Notes under the pieces: generated by a model
Seen by the model: the letters and a program-made list of their open reading frames with translations, nothing else
Database searches by the model: none
What the model was told of the DNA's origin: nothing
NCBI GenBank assembly: GCA_017406465.1
Contig: JAFQYM010000038.1
Span: 1 to 64,000 of the forward strand
Direction: 5' to 3'
DNA: 64,000 nt
Source of the DNA: Kiritimatiellia bacterium
GTDB taxonomy: Bacteria; Verrucomicrobiota; Kiritimatiellia; RFP12; UBA1067
Program-made: the position numbers and the translations under genes
Part shown: positions 18,201 to 26,153 of the stretch, one piece after another
Layout: each line of letters starts with the position of its first letter
Numbering within the stretch: the first letter of the stretch is position 1

Positions 18201-18937
18201 TCGCGGCTGAGGGCATTACACCGGTGAGCGGCGAGGAATATACGCTTCGCACGACCTTTGACTACACGGCGAATATCTATTCTGTTGAAGTTAAGACAGG
18301 ATTAACAGAATTTACAAGATTAGGAGAAAAGATAAATCCTGTCAATCCTGTAAATCCTGTCAGAACCTCTTTCCCCATTGCCGCAGTCACAAACTGCATC
18401 TCCTCGGTCGCGTTCGTGGGCGATACACTCTTCACGTCCATGATTGGCGACTGCCGATACGAGATAATCGGTTTCGTGGCGAATGAAGCGCTTGCTCTGT
18501 CGAACAACGTCCAGATCGTCCTCAGCGCGGCAAAGGCAGCGTGGCTCAACAACTGCGCAGGCGGCAAGGCGACGGTCGCAGGCGCAGCAGCCGGACTTTC
18601 GGGAAAGGATTTCACTGACGCCTACCTTCTCAACCTCGACATCACCGACGGCGATCGCTCGTACACCTTTGAGATTACTGACATCGACGTTGGCGACACG
18701 AGCGTGTCTGTCGCCGTCACGCTCACGCGAAGCGGCAGCATAGCGCAGCCCATCAACGGCGTCCTGAAGTTCTACGGCGCGGCGACCTTGGCGGCGTTCA
18801 AGGATGGCGCGACCGAGCTCGGCGCGGCGGAACTCACGAACGAAACCTTCGCCGGCGGCGAAACCGCCACGGCGACGATTCCGCTCGATGGCGAGACCCC
18901 GCCCGCCTTCTTCAACGCAAAGATCGAAGAACAGTGA
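15263..18937 (+). CDS. Exported fusion: purple-acid-phosphatase-like, discoidin-like and caspase-like domains
   Basis: The ATG at 15263 opens a signal peptide (MKQSIAVSVIAACFCAAGMTALA); a TTG at 15251 is less likely. Residues about 25-125 look like the Fn3-type domain of purple acid phosphatases. Residues 131-350 are a metallophosphatase (MSDVHAHP, SGDAVKYG, GNKE in place of GNHE, FQHDPW, SGDEHNY). Residues about 453-600 look like an F5/8 type C domain. Residues about 633-880 are a caspase-like C14 domain with HSSHGG (712) and DTCHSAS (751). The C-terminus is beta-rich. A repeat element at 18292-18364 inserts Asn-Pro-Val repeats in frame. The reaction and substrates are unknown; the GNHE change may weaken the phosphatase. 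Confidence 0.75.
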   Translation: MKQSIAVSVIAACFCAAGMTALAVDFNMLSCCPGENTATQARFVWHSGSSSCLLFCAKASSPENVYTILPYARQNKPVAFRSADVAYYKYEAQISDLEPDTEYLYWVEAGSDASARQKFKTAGTSGSFNFLWMSDVHAHPDNPGKMTTVELLRQDAEAQTASSGGIDLVLFSGDAVKYGSRYDNWQQWNGAPTVTNYMFAMIPGNKEYYYTGSSTFYDYYWYLAVKNNPPNGPGTTEQEGCYWFLRDGVMFVGIDSLIHKGSRMTMYNKKSEVLAAQTNWFDKVVTSQRGKFRYLVVFQHDPWFVYAATKNSFDKSRGNYDTWRHVFDKHKVDLALSGDEHNYIRTKPLRGDSANSDGTIYMVAGQIEESNYSATITTDIASYGNSNATKYFDCMGATDASCGAAWIEVRPDSLKVTEFWDKWQSPNYKVYDTVTITPKARGWAFEDIGARAHKRYRFAVDAPRSDSRMMQLSEIELLDANGNVIPPSDFTLAWDLMTTNSAGQTYPSNENPGLAADGKLDTKWLDYRAGLDNPADVRAAAWLDFCFSSPVKISGYRWYTAGDNSWYPSRAPVSWTFSAYDDNDDTCYILDRVSGYDSPKDNKVLAYPLPPSPDEPDEPAGPGESAVTTAGGVYYALSVGVNNYKNDRQNKLNGCVADAEDVLSACTNGVKGLWNPMNCRCLSDSAATRSAVRAQFQTLAGEARKGDTVLYYHSSHGGDDCLCLYDAEYYADQLAEDLMRFAAGVRVVVVLDTCHSASMFKGADEDSESGPWDFAASVQAYMDAMQTVLTKGAKSAAASGPSVGWVTACDDDQTSLESNKRGKFTKPFVEAWKTDGTDANGDGYNDFKEMFNIAAPKAVDSVRAPQTLNESLLRNVAAWEVFYHPVVSDKWLEETMDTRLSTGAWSEPVSYDSDGRAYLGGEVVFTPFHASTGNVVTVETKAQFCEYTSDDVPDMTAQAAVRLSTNGCFQVWAKTGWVDVAAEGITPVSGEEYTLRTTFDYTANIYSVEVKTGLTEFTRLGEKINPVNPVNPVRTSFPIAAVTNCISSVAFVGDTLFTSMIGDCRYEIIGFVANEALALSNNVQIVLSAAKAAWLNNCAGGKATVAGAAAGLSGKDFTDAYLLNLDITDGDRSYTFEITDIDVGDTSVSVAVTLTRSGSIAQPINGVLKFYGAATLAAFKDGATELGAAELTNETFAGGETATATIPLDGETPPAFFNAKIEEQ
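18292..18364. repeat. Hairpin repeat inside a coding sequence (AATCCTGT family)
   Basis: The left arm begins GACAGGATTAACAG and the right arm contains three AATCCTGT(C/A) units; the arms pair over about 27 bases with a few mismatches around a short loop. It is read in frame and gives an INPVNPVNPV stretch. This type of sequence is otherwise typical of intergenic DNA. Confidence 0.7.
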
Positions 18938-19283
18938 GAGCTAGGAAATATCCTGCCTTTCAATCCCACCCAGTATCCTCAAAGTCTAAACGCAAGGGAA
19001 TCTTGCATTTGCTTCTGGACTTCACACCCCCAAAAAACTGGTAAAAGAACTGGTAAAAGGTATCTTCAAAACGCAACAATTTTTTAGTATAATTGCGGCA
19101 AAAGCGCGTGAGTGTATCATCCGACGAGAATTGACTTGATGCAGAAATACGCAGACATAGCCATGCAAAATGGCGTCGCCACAGAGGCCGCAGGGCGGTC
19201 TTCTGGCGGCTTCTGCTTCGCCCGCGCTACCCCCTCCTTCACTCCCCCACTTTTATAAAAACCACTATCAAGGAGACAAACTG
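18938..19283 (+). promoter_or_regulatory. Regulatory region and long leader of the autotransporter-like gene
   Basis: This 346-base gap holds a tandem direct repeat of 12 bases (AACTGGTAAAAG at 19036-19047 and 19048-19059) related to the 18-bp palindrome half-site. TATAAT follows at 19088-19093, about 23 bp after the repeat region. The implied leader is about 185 nt and ends with AAGGAGA before the ATG at 19284. I see no structured RNA family in the leader. Confidence 0.6.
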
Positions 19284-22046
19284 ATGAAAACACCAACAAG
19301 ACGAACGGCGCACCGCCTCGCTGCGGTGCTTGCAATCGCCACCGCCTTCGCCGCCACCGGCGCTTGGGCGGAGGACTGGACGGTGAGCGAAAACACGACG
19401 CTAACCGCAGACACGACGGTTGACGCGCTCACCGTCGAGGAGGGCGTCACGCTCGACCTCAACGGCTACAAGCTCTACTGCACATCCCTCGCCGGTAGCG
19501 GCACAATCACCAGCACGTCCACCGACCTCACGTCCCCCGACACGGGCGGCACGCACGTGACGTGGATTACGAAGTTCGGCAAGGACGGTGCGACGGCTGG
19601 CGGGGAACTGCGCACCACTGCAAATGCCGACAACAACCCACGCAACCTTTTCAACGACTTTAATGGCACTGACGCGCCGTCTTCCAGCGACACTTCCGCC
19701 GCCGTCACTCCAAAGAGAATACTTGTGGAAACGGCTTTTCTGCCGCTTGCCGTCACCTACGATTTCGGCGACGGGACACCGAAGAAAGTCAATGCGTACA
19801 AGATGGTTGCAGTGCGTGCAGGCAATTCGACCAAAGATTACTACAAGAGGTGCCCGAAGACGTGGATCTTCGAGGGGTCGAACGGCAACGACGAGTGGAA
19901 ACCGCTCCATTCGGCGGACAATGTATCGTGGCAGGCCAGCGGGAGTTCGCCGAAGGAGTTCTCGTTCTCCAACGATACCGCCTACCGCTACTACCGCATC
20001 ACATTTAATGCTTCGAGTGCTACCGACTTTCTTGAAGTGAACCAGCTGGAATACTTCGGTCCCGGCGAGCTGCATGTGAATGTTCCGGCGGTTGCGGAGG
20101 CGACAGTAGAATCGCTCACGATTTCCGGCAACATGAAGGTTGTGAAGGATGGCGAGGGCAGGCTGAACGGCGTCACGGGTATCGGCTCCAACACATTCCC
20201 GGGCGTGCTTGAGGTCAACGCCGGCACGGTGTATGTCGATGCGGACTTCAAGCTTGGTACTGCCGCCGACGGGACGCTGACGATCAACGGCGGCACGGTC
20301 GAGGTGAATAGCAGCAAGGCAACGCATATCGGAGCGAGTAGCGGCAAGACCGGCACGGTAAACCTCAACGGCGGCATCCTTAAGACAAAGCGCCTCGTCA
20401 ACGTAAACGGCGGCACTGGCAAGGTCAAGTTCGATGGTGGAATGCTCCAGGCGAATAACGCAGATAACAATGGGCTTTTCGGGATCAATGTTACGGTCAC
20501 CGTAAACGAGCGCGGCGGCACGATCGACAGCGGCAACTTCGCAGTGACGGTTCCGGCGGCCATCAGCGGCACGGGCGCGATGCGGTTCAAGGGCGGCAAT
20601 ACGATTACACACAACGCCGCCAGCGCCTACACCGGTGGCACGGCCATCGAACTCGGCACGAAGATCGTCACTTCAAATGCAGATGCGAAGGCTGCCATTA
20701 TTGACAATCTCGCCATAGACGGCAAGACAAAGATGGCTGACGAGAACGGCATCGTCGTGTTCGAGTACAGCGGTTTGGCCGACGAAGACGTTCCCACCCC
20801 CGATTACAAAAACTGCGGACTCGGCACGACGATTTACCGTGACGGCGATACACTCAAGGTTGATTTCGTCCTCCCGGTCTGGGAGCTCGCGGCAGATACA
20901 ACCTGGAGCGACCTCGTTGCGACATACGGCGCACCAGCCGCCGACGTGATTGTTCGCATCGCGTCTTCTGGTGGGTATACGCTCACCATCGACACGGATG
21001 TAGATGTCAAGGAACTTGTGTTCAATGATGGCGCGAGCGCAACGTTGACTGTTGCCGAGGGCAAGACTTTGACGACGGAGAACATCAACGGCATTGGCAA
21101 GATCATCAACAACGGCACCATCGTCAAGACGGGCACAGGGACAGTCGACTGGCCGTTCGACAACGCATCCACAGGCTTGTATGTCATCAGCGCAGGAAGA
21201 ATCAACGTGTCGAAACGTACAGGTTTGGCGTATGCGGGAAGCGAGCAGGTAATTCGCGTGAAGAACGTCGCGACGTTTGACTTTCATGCCAGCAAAGGGA
21301 AAGGACTCAACTTCTCCGTCGTGCTTGAAGACGGCGCGAGATTCGCCAATAGCGACGAAGACTTTAATACTAGCAGCCAGGCTAAGAGTCTTACGCTTGA
21401 AGGCAATGCAACGGTGGTCCCTTTTTACAACTTTGGTCTTATTGCATCAGGGCATGGTGTTACAACTCTTGACCTCGGGACTTACACTCTTACCGTAGAT
21501 TCGGCAAGGAGTTTCATTCTGGACAACACGACGATTTCCGGCACGGGAACGATTCTCGTGAAAAAAGGAACGCTTTGGGCGACCCAAACAGAGTCGGGTG
21601 GTTTGGACTGCACGGTTTCAATCGGTTCTGAAGGCAAGTTGAATCTCGGGAAGAATCTTACCGTGAAGGACTTCGTAAACAATGGCACCATCAGCGGTTC
21701 TGCCACTCTTACGGTGCTTGGCGAACTTGCGCCTGGCAACCAGGTTCCGAATCTGACGCTCGCAAACGGCGCGACGGTCAAGGCGACGGGCACGGCGCAG
21801 ACTGTTTCGACGACGTTCTCCGCCTCCGGCACGATTACGGTCGATGCCTCGGGGATTACGAAGGAGCAGTTGGACGCGGGCAATGTCGCGGTCCTGACCG
21901 TCCCGTCCTCGTTCAATACATCAAGCGTGAAGTGGAACGTCAGCGGCGAACAAATCGCCGGCACTCGCGCGAAGTGGAGAACCGATGGCACGACCCAGAC
22001 GCTCTATCTCTGCAAGCCCATCGGCCTGATGGTGATCTTCAGGTAA
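19284..22046 (+). CDS. Large exported autotransporter-like beta-repeat protein
   Basis: The start at 19284 is set by AAGGAGA upstream and opens a classic signal peptide (RRTAHRLAAVLAIATAFAATGAWA). The mature protein of about 890 residues is rich in Gly, Thr, Asn and Val, with repeating short strands (GTLTINGGTVEVN, GTVNLNGGILK, NGTISGSATLTVLGELAPG) typical of autotransporter passenger beta-helices. An embedded discoidin-like region lies at about 90-270 (TWIFEGSNGNDEWK, YRYYRITFNA). No outer-membrane barrel domain is visible. The C-terminus ends in a short hydrophobic tail (KPIGLMVIFR), which could be an anchoring or sorting tail. It is probably a surface protein; its ligand is unknown. Confidence 0.75.
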   Translation: MKTPTRRTAHRLAAVLAIATAFAATGAWAEDWTVSENTTLTADTTVDALTVEEGVTLDLNGYKLYCTSLAGSGTITSTSTDLTSPDTGGTHVTWITKFGKDGATAGGELRTTANADNNPRNLFNDFNGTDAPSSSDTSAAVTPKRILVETAFLPLAVTYDFGDGTPKKVNAYKMVAVRAGNSTKDYYKRCPKTWIFEGSNGNDEWKPLHSADNVSWQASGSSPKEFSFSNDTAYRYYRITFNASSATDFLEVNQLEYFGPGELHVNVPAVAEATVESLTISGNMKVVKDGEGRLNGVTGIGSNTFPGVLEVNAGTVYVDADFKLGTAADGTLTINGGTVEVNSSKATHIGASSGKTGTVNLNGGILKTKRLVNVNGGTGKVKFDGGMLQANNADNNGLFGINVTVTVNERGGTIDSGNFAVTVPAAISGTGAMRFKGGNTITHNAASAYTGGTAIELGTKIVTSNADAKAAIIDNLAIDGKTKMADENGIVVFEYSGLADEDVPTPDYKNCGLGTTIYRDGDTLKVDFVLPVWELAADTTWSDLVATYGAPAADVIVRIASSGGYTLTIDTDVDVKELVFNDGASATLTVAEGKTLTTENINGIGKIINNGTIVKTGTGTVDWPFDNASTGLYVISAGRINVSKRTGLAYAGSEQVIRVKNVATFDFHASKGKGLNFSVVLEDGARFANSDEDFNTSSQAKSLTLEGNATVVPFYNFGLIASGHGVTTLDLGTYTLTVDSARSFILDNTTISGTGTILVKKGTLWATQTESGGLDCTVSIGSEGKLNLGKNLTVKDFVNNGTISGSATLTVLGELAPGNQVPNLTLANGATVKATGTAQTVSTTFSASGTITVDASGITKEQLDAGNVAVLTVPSSFNTSSVKWNVSGEQIAGTRAKWRTDGTTQTLYLCKPIGLMVIFR

Positions 22047-22072
22047 GGCTGTAGAATGTTGCCAATGTTGCC

Positions 22073-22140
22073 AGTGTTGCCAATAACCAATACCAATGTC
22101 CAATGATTGGAAATTGGCAACATTGGACTTGGCAACACTT
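22073..22140. repeat. Intergenic palindromic repeat (GTTGCCAATA family), copy 1
   Basis: AGTGTTGCCAATAACCAATACCAAT-type sequence followed by its inverse, ending GGCAACACTT. Extra GTTGCCA units lie just before it. A second copy stands at 25496-25553. Nothing else is visible in the gap between the two genes apart from a weak non-coding leader. Confidence 0.75.
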
Positions 22141-22186
22141 CCACATCGGCAACATTTATCATGACAACCTCGAAACTAACTAAACC

Positions 22187-23938
22187 ATGACGGCGCGGAC
22201 GATTATCTTGCTTGGCGCGGCGGCCATGTTCGCCGCAAGCGGCGCACGGGCGGCGGAGACGCTTGATCGCGACATCGTGATATACGGCTCGAGTCCGGCG
22301 GGGATCTCTGCGGCGGTGCAGGCTGGGCGCATGGGCAAGTCCGCTGTCGTCGTCTCGCCCGAGACGCGCATCGGCGGGCTTACGACGGGCGGACTCGGAC
22401 AGACCGACATCGGCAACAAGTCCGCGTTCGGCGGCATTGCGCTGGAGTTCTACAAGGATGTTGCCAAATGGTATTCCGACCCCGCGCACTGGACGCGGCA
22501 GACGCCGGAGCAGTACAAGCCGGACGGCCAGACCGCAGGAACGATGGGCAAGGACTCCATGTGGACGTTCGAGCCGTCCGCCGCGCTCGCGATCCTCGAA
22601 GGATGGGAGCGGCGCGACGGTCTCGACATCCGGCGCGGCGAATGGCTGGACCGCGACGGCGGAGTCACGAAAGAGGGCGGACGCATCGTTTCCATCAAGA
22701 CGCTCTCTGGCGACGTCTACCGCGGCAAGGTCTTCATCGACGCGACATATGAGGGCGACCTAATGGCGGCGGCGGGCGTCAGCTACACCGTCGGACGCGA
22801 GGCGAACAGCGTCTATGGAGAGACGATCAGCGGCATCCAGTTTCGCGAGGCGAGGGCGCACCAGCTGAAGTGGCATGTCAGCGCGTATGTCGAAGAAGGG
22901 AATCCGGAAAGCGGACTTCTCCCCGGCATCGAGCCTTGCAATCCGAACGAGAAGGACGGCGACGGCGACAAGCGCGTGCAGGCCTACAACTTCCGCATGT
23001 GCCTCACCGACGATCCTGAGAACCGCATTCCGTTCAAGAAGCCCGCAAACTACGACGAGAAGGAATACGAACTCCTCTTCCGCAACTTCGCGAGGGGTGA
23101 AAAGGCTGTGCCGTGGATAAACTCGAAGATGCCGAACCGCAAGACGGACACGAACAACCGCCTGGGCTTTTCGACCGACTTTATCGGACGCAACTACGAA
23201 TGGCCGGAGGCGTCGTACGAGCGCCGCGCCGAAATCTTCAAGGCGCACCTCGACTACCAGAAGGGACTTATGTGGACGCTCGCCAACCATCCGCGCGTCC
23301 CGGAGAAGATTCGCGCCGAAGTCTCGCGTTGGGGAACATGCCGCGACGAGTTCACGGACGGTCCTGGCGACGGATGGCAGAGCCAGCTCTACGTGCGTGA
23401 GGCGCGGCGCATGGTCGGCGAATACGTGATGACAGAGCACGAGTGCCGGGGCGACCGCGTCGCGCCGCACCCCGTCGCGATGGGCGCGTACACGATGGAT
23501 TCGCACAACGTCCGTCGCGTCGTCACCGCAATGGGCAATGTGCAGAACGAGGGCGACGTGCAGGACCGCGGACGCTACAGCGCATGGGGGCCTGACGCCG
23601 CCAAGCGCGCGAAGGGCGGCAGGATGAAGCCCTACGGCATCGACTACGGCGCGATAACCCCGAAGCGCGGCGAATGCGAGAACCTGCTCGTGCCCGTGTG
23701 CCTCTCGGCCTCTCACATGGCGTTCGGGTCGATACGCATGGAGCCGGTCTTCTTCGCGCTCGGCCAGGTGGCCGGAACCGCTGGCGCGATGGCCGCCGCA
23801 AACGGCTCCGCCGTCCAGGACGTGCCATACGACGCGCTCGCCGCGCGCCTCGCCGCCGACGGCCAGGTGCTTTCTCTGGACGCGCGCCCCATCGCCTCCG
23901 CCGCGATTCACCCCGCCGCGCCAGACTCGCCTGAATGA
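22187..23938 (+). CDS. Exported FAD-dependent oxidoreductase
   Basis: The signal peptide covers about residues 1-22 (ILLGAAAMFAASGARAA). A Rossmann FAD-binding motif follows directly: DIVIYGSSPAGISAAVQAG near residues 29-47, then ETRIGGLTTGGLGQTD. This is the FAD_oxidored family often annotated as xanthan-lyase-associated in PVC and Bacteroidota genomes. The late GSIRMEPVFFALGQVAGTAG block is the C-terminal FAD contact. The substrate is unknown, probably a sugar derivative. Translation is coupled by ATGA (23935-23938) to the metallophosphatase gene, so the two probably act together. No Shine-Dalgarno sequence is seen before the ATG. Confidence 0.78.
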   Translation: MTARTIILLGAAAMFAASGARAAETLDRDIVIYGSSPAGISAAVQAGRMGKSAVVVSPETRIGGLTTGGLGQTDIGNKSAFGGIALEFYKDVAKWYSDPAHWTRQTPEQYKPDGQTAGTMGKDSMWTFEPSAALAILEGWERRDGLDIRRGEWLDRDGGVTKEGGRIVSIKTLSGDVYRGKVFIDATYEGDLMAAAGVSYTVGREANSVYGETISGIQFREARAHQLKWHVSAYVEEGNPESGLLPGIEPCNPNEKDGDGDKRVQAYNFRMCLTDDPENRIPFKKPANYDEKEYELLFRNFARGEKAVPWINSKMPNRKTDTNNRLGFSTDFIGRNYEWPEASYERRAEIFKAHLDYQKGLMWTLANHPRVPEKIRAEVSRWGTCRDEFTDGPGDGWQSQLYVREARRMVGEYVMTEHECRGDRVAPHPVAMGAYTMDSHNVRRVVTAMGNVQNEGDVQDRGRYSAWGPDAAKRAKGGRMKPYGIDYGAITPKRGECENLLVPVCLSASHMAFGSIRMEPVFFALGQVAGTAGAMAAANGSAVQDVPYDALAARLAADGQVLSLDARPIASAAIHPAAPDSPE

Positions 23939-25446
23939 TAACAAGACGAGAGTTCGTGAAAGATGGTTTAGCGGCGCTGGGTTTCCTGGCGCTGCCGGGC
24001 GGGCTTTTCGCACCCCTGCTAGGGCATCCGCTTCGCGGACAGCCTTCGGCTGGGGGATACGCGCCTGCGGACTGGAAGCCAGCGAAGAAGCCGAACCTCG
24101 TCCTTGGTGTTTTGAGCGATACGCATCTTCAGGTGGGATGGGACGGCACATCTGTCCACAAGCTTTTCCCGCATACGTACGTCCGCAATGCGATGAAGCT
24201 TTTCAAGAAAAGGAACATCGATGCGTTTGTGCATCTTGGCGACGCGGCACATCGCGGCATCACGCGAGAGCTTGAATTCCACCGCGAACTTTTCGAGGAG
24301 GCGTTCGGCACACGCGGCGGTCCCGTGAAGCTTTTCATCGTCGGCAACCACGAATGGTACGGCGAGGCGTTCAAGGGCGGCGGCGGCGTCACTGCGGCGG
24401 GGCTGTGGAAGGATCCGGTCGAGCGGGCGAAGCATACGCTTTGTGCCGACATGCCGCGCCGCTGGGAGCAGGTCTGGGGCGAGAAGTACGAGGAAGTCTG
24501 GCACAAGGAGGTGAAGGGCTACCACTTCTTTGGACGCCATTGGCACGAAGACGAATACAAGCATGCGGGAGAAAAGCCGTTTGCGGACTACATCCTCTCC
24601 AAGGCCGACCAATTCTCACTTCGCGGAACCAAGCCGTTCTTCATCCTTTCGCACAGGCGGCACCACGCGGCATTCTGCCAGGCGCTGAAGGATTTCCCCA
24701 ATGCCATCGCGCTCTTCGGACATTGGCACTGGAGCAACGCCGACTGGAAGACGATCTTCTTCGACGCCGACACGTTCGGCGGGCATTTTCCCAACATTCA
24801 GGTCGGGGCTTGCCGCATGGACGGCGGCAACGCCGTAACGCCGTCGAGCGAAGTCAAGCTTCCGGAGGATTCAAGCAGCTGGAAAGGCGACAATCTGCCG
24901 TCGCGACAGGCGATGATAATAAACATTTACGACGACATGGTGGTGTTCGAGCGGCACGAGGTGGGCAAGGGAGGCAAGCTTGGCCCCGACTGGGTGCTGC
25001 CCCTCGGCGAATTCAAGCCGCATCCGTTTTCGCGGGACGAATTGAAGAAGACAATCGGCGAGCCGGAGTTCGGGAAAAAGGCGAAGCTGGTCGTCGCAAA
25101 AGGGACGCAGGCGACAAAAGCGACCAAAGGGACAAAGAAGGGCGATTCTGTCGCTTCCGTCCCTTCTCTTAAAATCAAGATCCCTATGGCTGACGGGAAC
25201 CCCGAATCGCGCGTCTACGCATACGAAATAGTCGTTGTAGGAGACGATCCGAAAGCGAAGCTCTTCAAGAACGCATTTTTCAAGGGCGCGAACGCAGGCA
25301 TCGGCCACGAGCTGAACCACGGCGTCACCGAAGTCGAAATCCCCGTCTCCGAACTTCCCCCTGGAAAGAAGCTGACAATTGACGTCAGTCCATGCAGCTC
25401 GCTTGGCACGAAGGGAAAATCGATCTCGACCACTTTTAGAGTGTAA
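23935..25446 (+). CDS. Tat-type exported metallophosphoesterase
   Basis: Calcineurin-like phosphoesterase with metal-binding motifs in order: LSDTHLQ (DxH, near residue 62), HLGDAAHRG (GD), VGNHEWYG (GNHE), LSHRRHH and FGHWHWSN (GHxH). The N-terminus TRREFVKDGLAALGFLALPGG resembles a Tat signal. Two repeat elements are read in frame: a 50-base element at 24011-24060, between the signal and the catalytic domain, and a hairpin at 25100-25165, giving a KGTQATKATKGTKKG stretch. The C-terminal 100 residues form a beta domain. The substrate is unknown. It is coupled to the FAD oxidoreductase by a 4-base overlap. Confidence 0.75.
   Translation: MITRREFVKDGLAALGFLALPGGLFAPLLGHPLRGQPSAGGYAPADWKPAKKPNLVLGVLSDTHLQVGWDGTSVHKLFPHTYVRNAMKLFKKRNIDAFVHLGDAAHRGITRELEFHRELFEEAFGTRGGPVKLFIVGNHEWYGEAFKGGGGVTAAGLWKDPVERAKHTLCADMPRRWEQVWGEKYEEVWHKEVKGYHFFGRHWHEDEYKHAGEKPFADYILSKADQFSLRGTKPFFILSHRRHHAAFCQALKDFPNAIALFGHWHWSNADWKTIFFDADTFGGHFPNIQVGACRMDGGNAVTPSSEVKLPEDSSSWKGDNLPSRQAMIINIYDDMVVFERHEVGKGGKLGPDWVLPLGEFKPHPFSRDELKKTIGEPEFGKKAKLVVAKGTQATKATKGTKKGDSVASVPSLKIKIPMADGNPESRVYAYEIVVVGDDPKAKLFKNAFFKGANAGIGHELNHGVTEVEIPVSELPPGKKLTIDVSPCSSLGTKGKSISTTFRV
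24011..24060 (+). repeat. 50-bp element inside a coding sequence, copy 1
   Basis: Starts CACCCCTGCTAGGGCATC and ends GGGGGATAC, with two small internal hairpins (CCGC-TTC-GCGG and AGCC-TTC-GGCT). An inverted copy of the same length, with a divergent middle, is at 27893-27942. Here it is in frame and encodes a Gly/Pro-rich linker. Confidence 0.75.
25100..25165. repeat. Hairpin repeat inside the metallophosphatase gene
   Basis: The left arm AGGGACGCAGGCGACA pairs with the right arm TGTCGCTTCCGTCCCT with few mismatches. The centre holds further GACAAAG/GACCAAAGGG units. It is read in frame and encodes a low-complexity Lys/Thr stretch. Confidence 0.6.
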
Positions 25447-25854
25447 AATGTAAAGTGTAAAGTGGGAAGAAAGAGGAAGAATGTGAAAATGTGGAAGTGT
25501 TGCCAATAACCAATACCAATTGGAAATTGGCAACGTTGGTATTGGCAACACTTTCGTATCTATGACGGCGAGTTTCATGATCCCGCTTTGTGCCATACGA
25601 AAAGGAGGACTGTTATGAAGCATAGTCTATGCGGTGCCGCGAGGTGGAGTCGCTTGTGAACGCCGTAAGATAGCTGTTCGCAATGTAGAAAAAATGAAAC
25701 ACGGCACGGCGTCAGCGGACGGCGGCTACAGGAACGGTGATCTTCGTCCGTTAATCGGACTGCATAGCCGCTCCATCAGGCCTGTCTCCACCACCTCGGC
25801 GAGACAGGGCTTTGGCTTGGAGCCGCAGCGAGGGCAGCTTGAGAATATGAGACG
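25447..25854 (+). other. Non-coding gap with repeat copy 2 and a gene remnant
   Basis: Bases 25440-25490 are A/G-rich direct repeats (GTGTAAAATGTAAAGTGTAAAG). The GTTGCCAATA palindrome copy 2 is at 25496-25553. A strong AAAAGGAGG stands before an ATG at 25616, opening a 14-codon frame. Near 25633-25660 another frame reads CREVESLVN and then stops, matching the C-terminal RREVESLVN of the broken glycosidase at 28045. I read this as a remnant of a related gene. Nothing recognisable lies in 25700-25854. Confidence 0.5.
25496..25553. repeat. Intergenic palindromic repeat (GTTGCCAATA family), copy 2
   Basis: AGTGTTGCCAATA...TTGGCAACACTT. It is the same as copy 1 at 22073 except that a short centre (GTCCAATGA) is missing. 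The arms AAGTGTTGCCAATA and TATTGGCAACACTT are perfectly complementary. Confidence 0.75.
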
Positions 25855-26142
25855 TTAGCCGTAAACTTCGTCGTGGGTTCCGATGTTGTGGAGCACGATT
25901 TCGCGATCCACAATCTCCACGCAGAGGACGATGCGGTAGGCGTAGGTGATGCTGACCGCCTGCTTGCTGCTGAGCGGCCCAGTCAGGTTGTGGAGCCGGA
26001 GCGAAGGTGTGAAAGGGTCATTTCTGAGGGCAAGAAGCGTTTCTTTGGTTTTCTCCCGGAGTTCCGGATGCTTTCGTGCGAATTTTGCAAACGCACGCTT
26101 GAATTGCGGCGTTTGGATGAGACTGTACGGAGCGCTGTGCAT
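25855..26142 (-). CDS. RelE/YafQ-type toxin of a toxin-antitoxin pair
   Basis: Small basic protein of 95 aa with the RelE-superfamily layout: PQFKRAFAKFARKHPELREKTKETLLALRNDPF (helical hairpin), then beta strands SLRLHNLTG, YRIVLCVEIVDREIVLHNIGTHDEVYG. The C-terminal HNIGTHDEVY matches the ribosome-dependent mRNA interferase group. The protein would cleave mRNA when not bound by its antitoxin. The gene lies 11 bp after the antitoxin gene, in the same direction. Confidence 0.85.
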   Translation of the reverse strand: MHSAPYSLIQTPQFKRAFAKFARKHPELREKTKETLLALRNDPFTPSLRLHNLTGPLSSKQAVSITYAYRIVLCVEIVDREIVLHNIGTHDEVYG

Positions 26143-26153
26143 TGTGGCGGCTC

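Noticed and set aside
19170-19283. Upstream in-frame Met at 19170 as start of the autotransporter-like gene
   Set aside because: The Met at 19284 has an AAGGAGA ribosome site and begins a canonical signal peptide; the upstream part lacks coding character.
24011-24060. Insertion sequence or transposase gene
   Set aside because: The element is only 50 bases and non-autonomous; no transposase or integrase gene is recognisable in the window.
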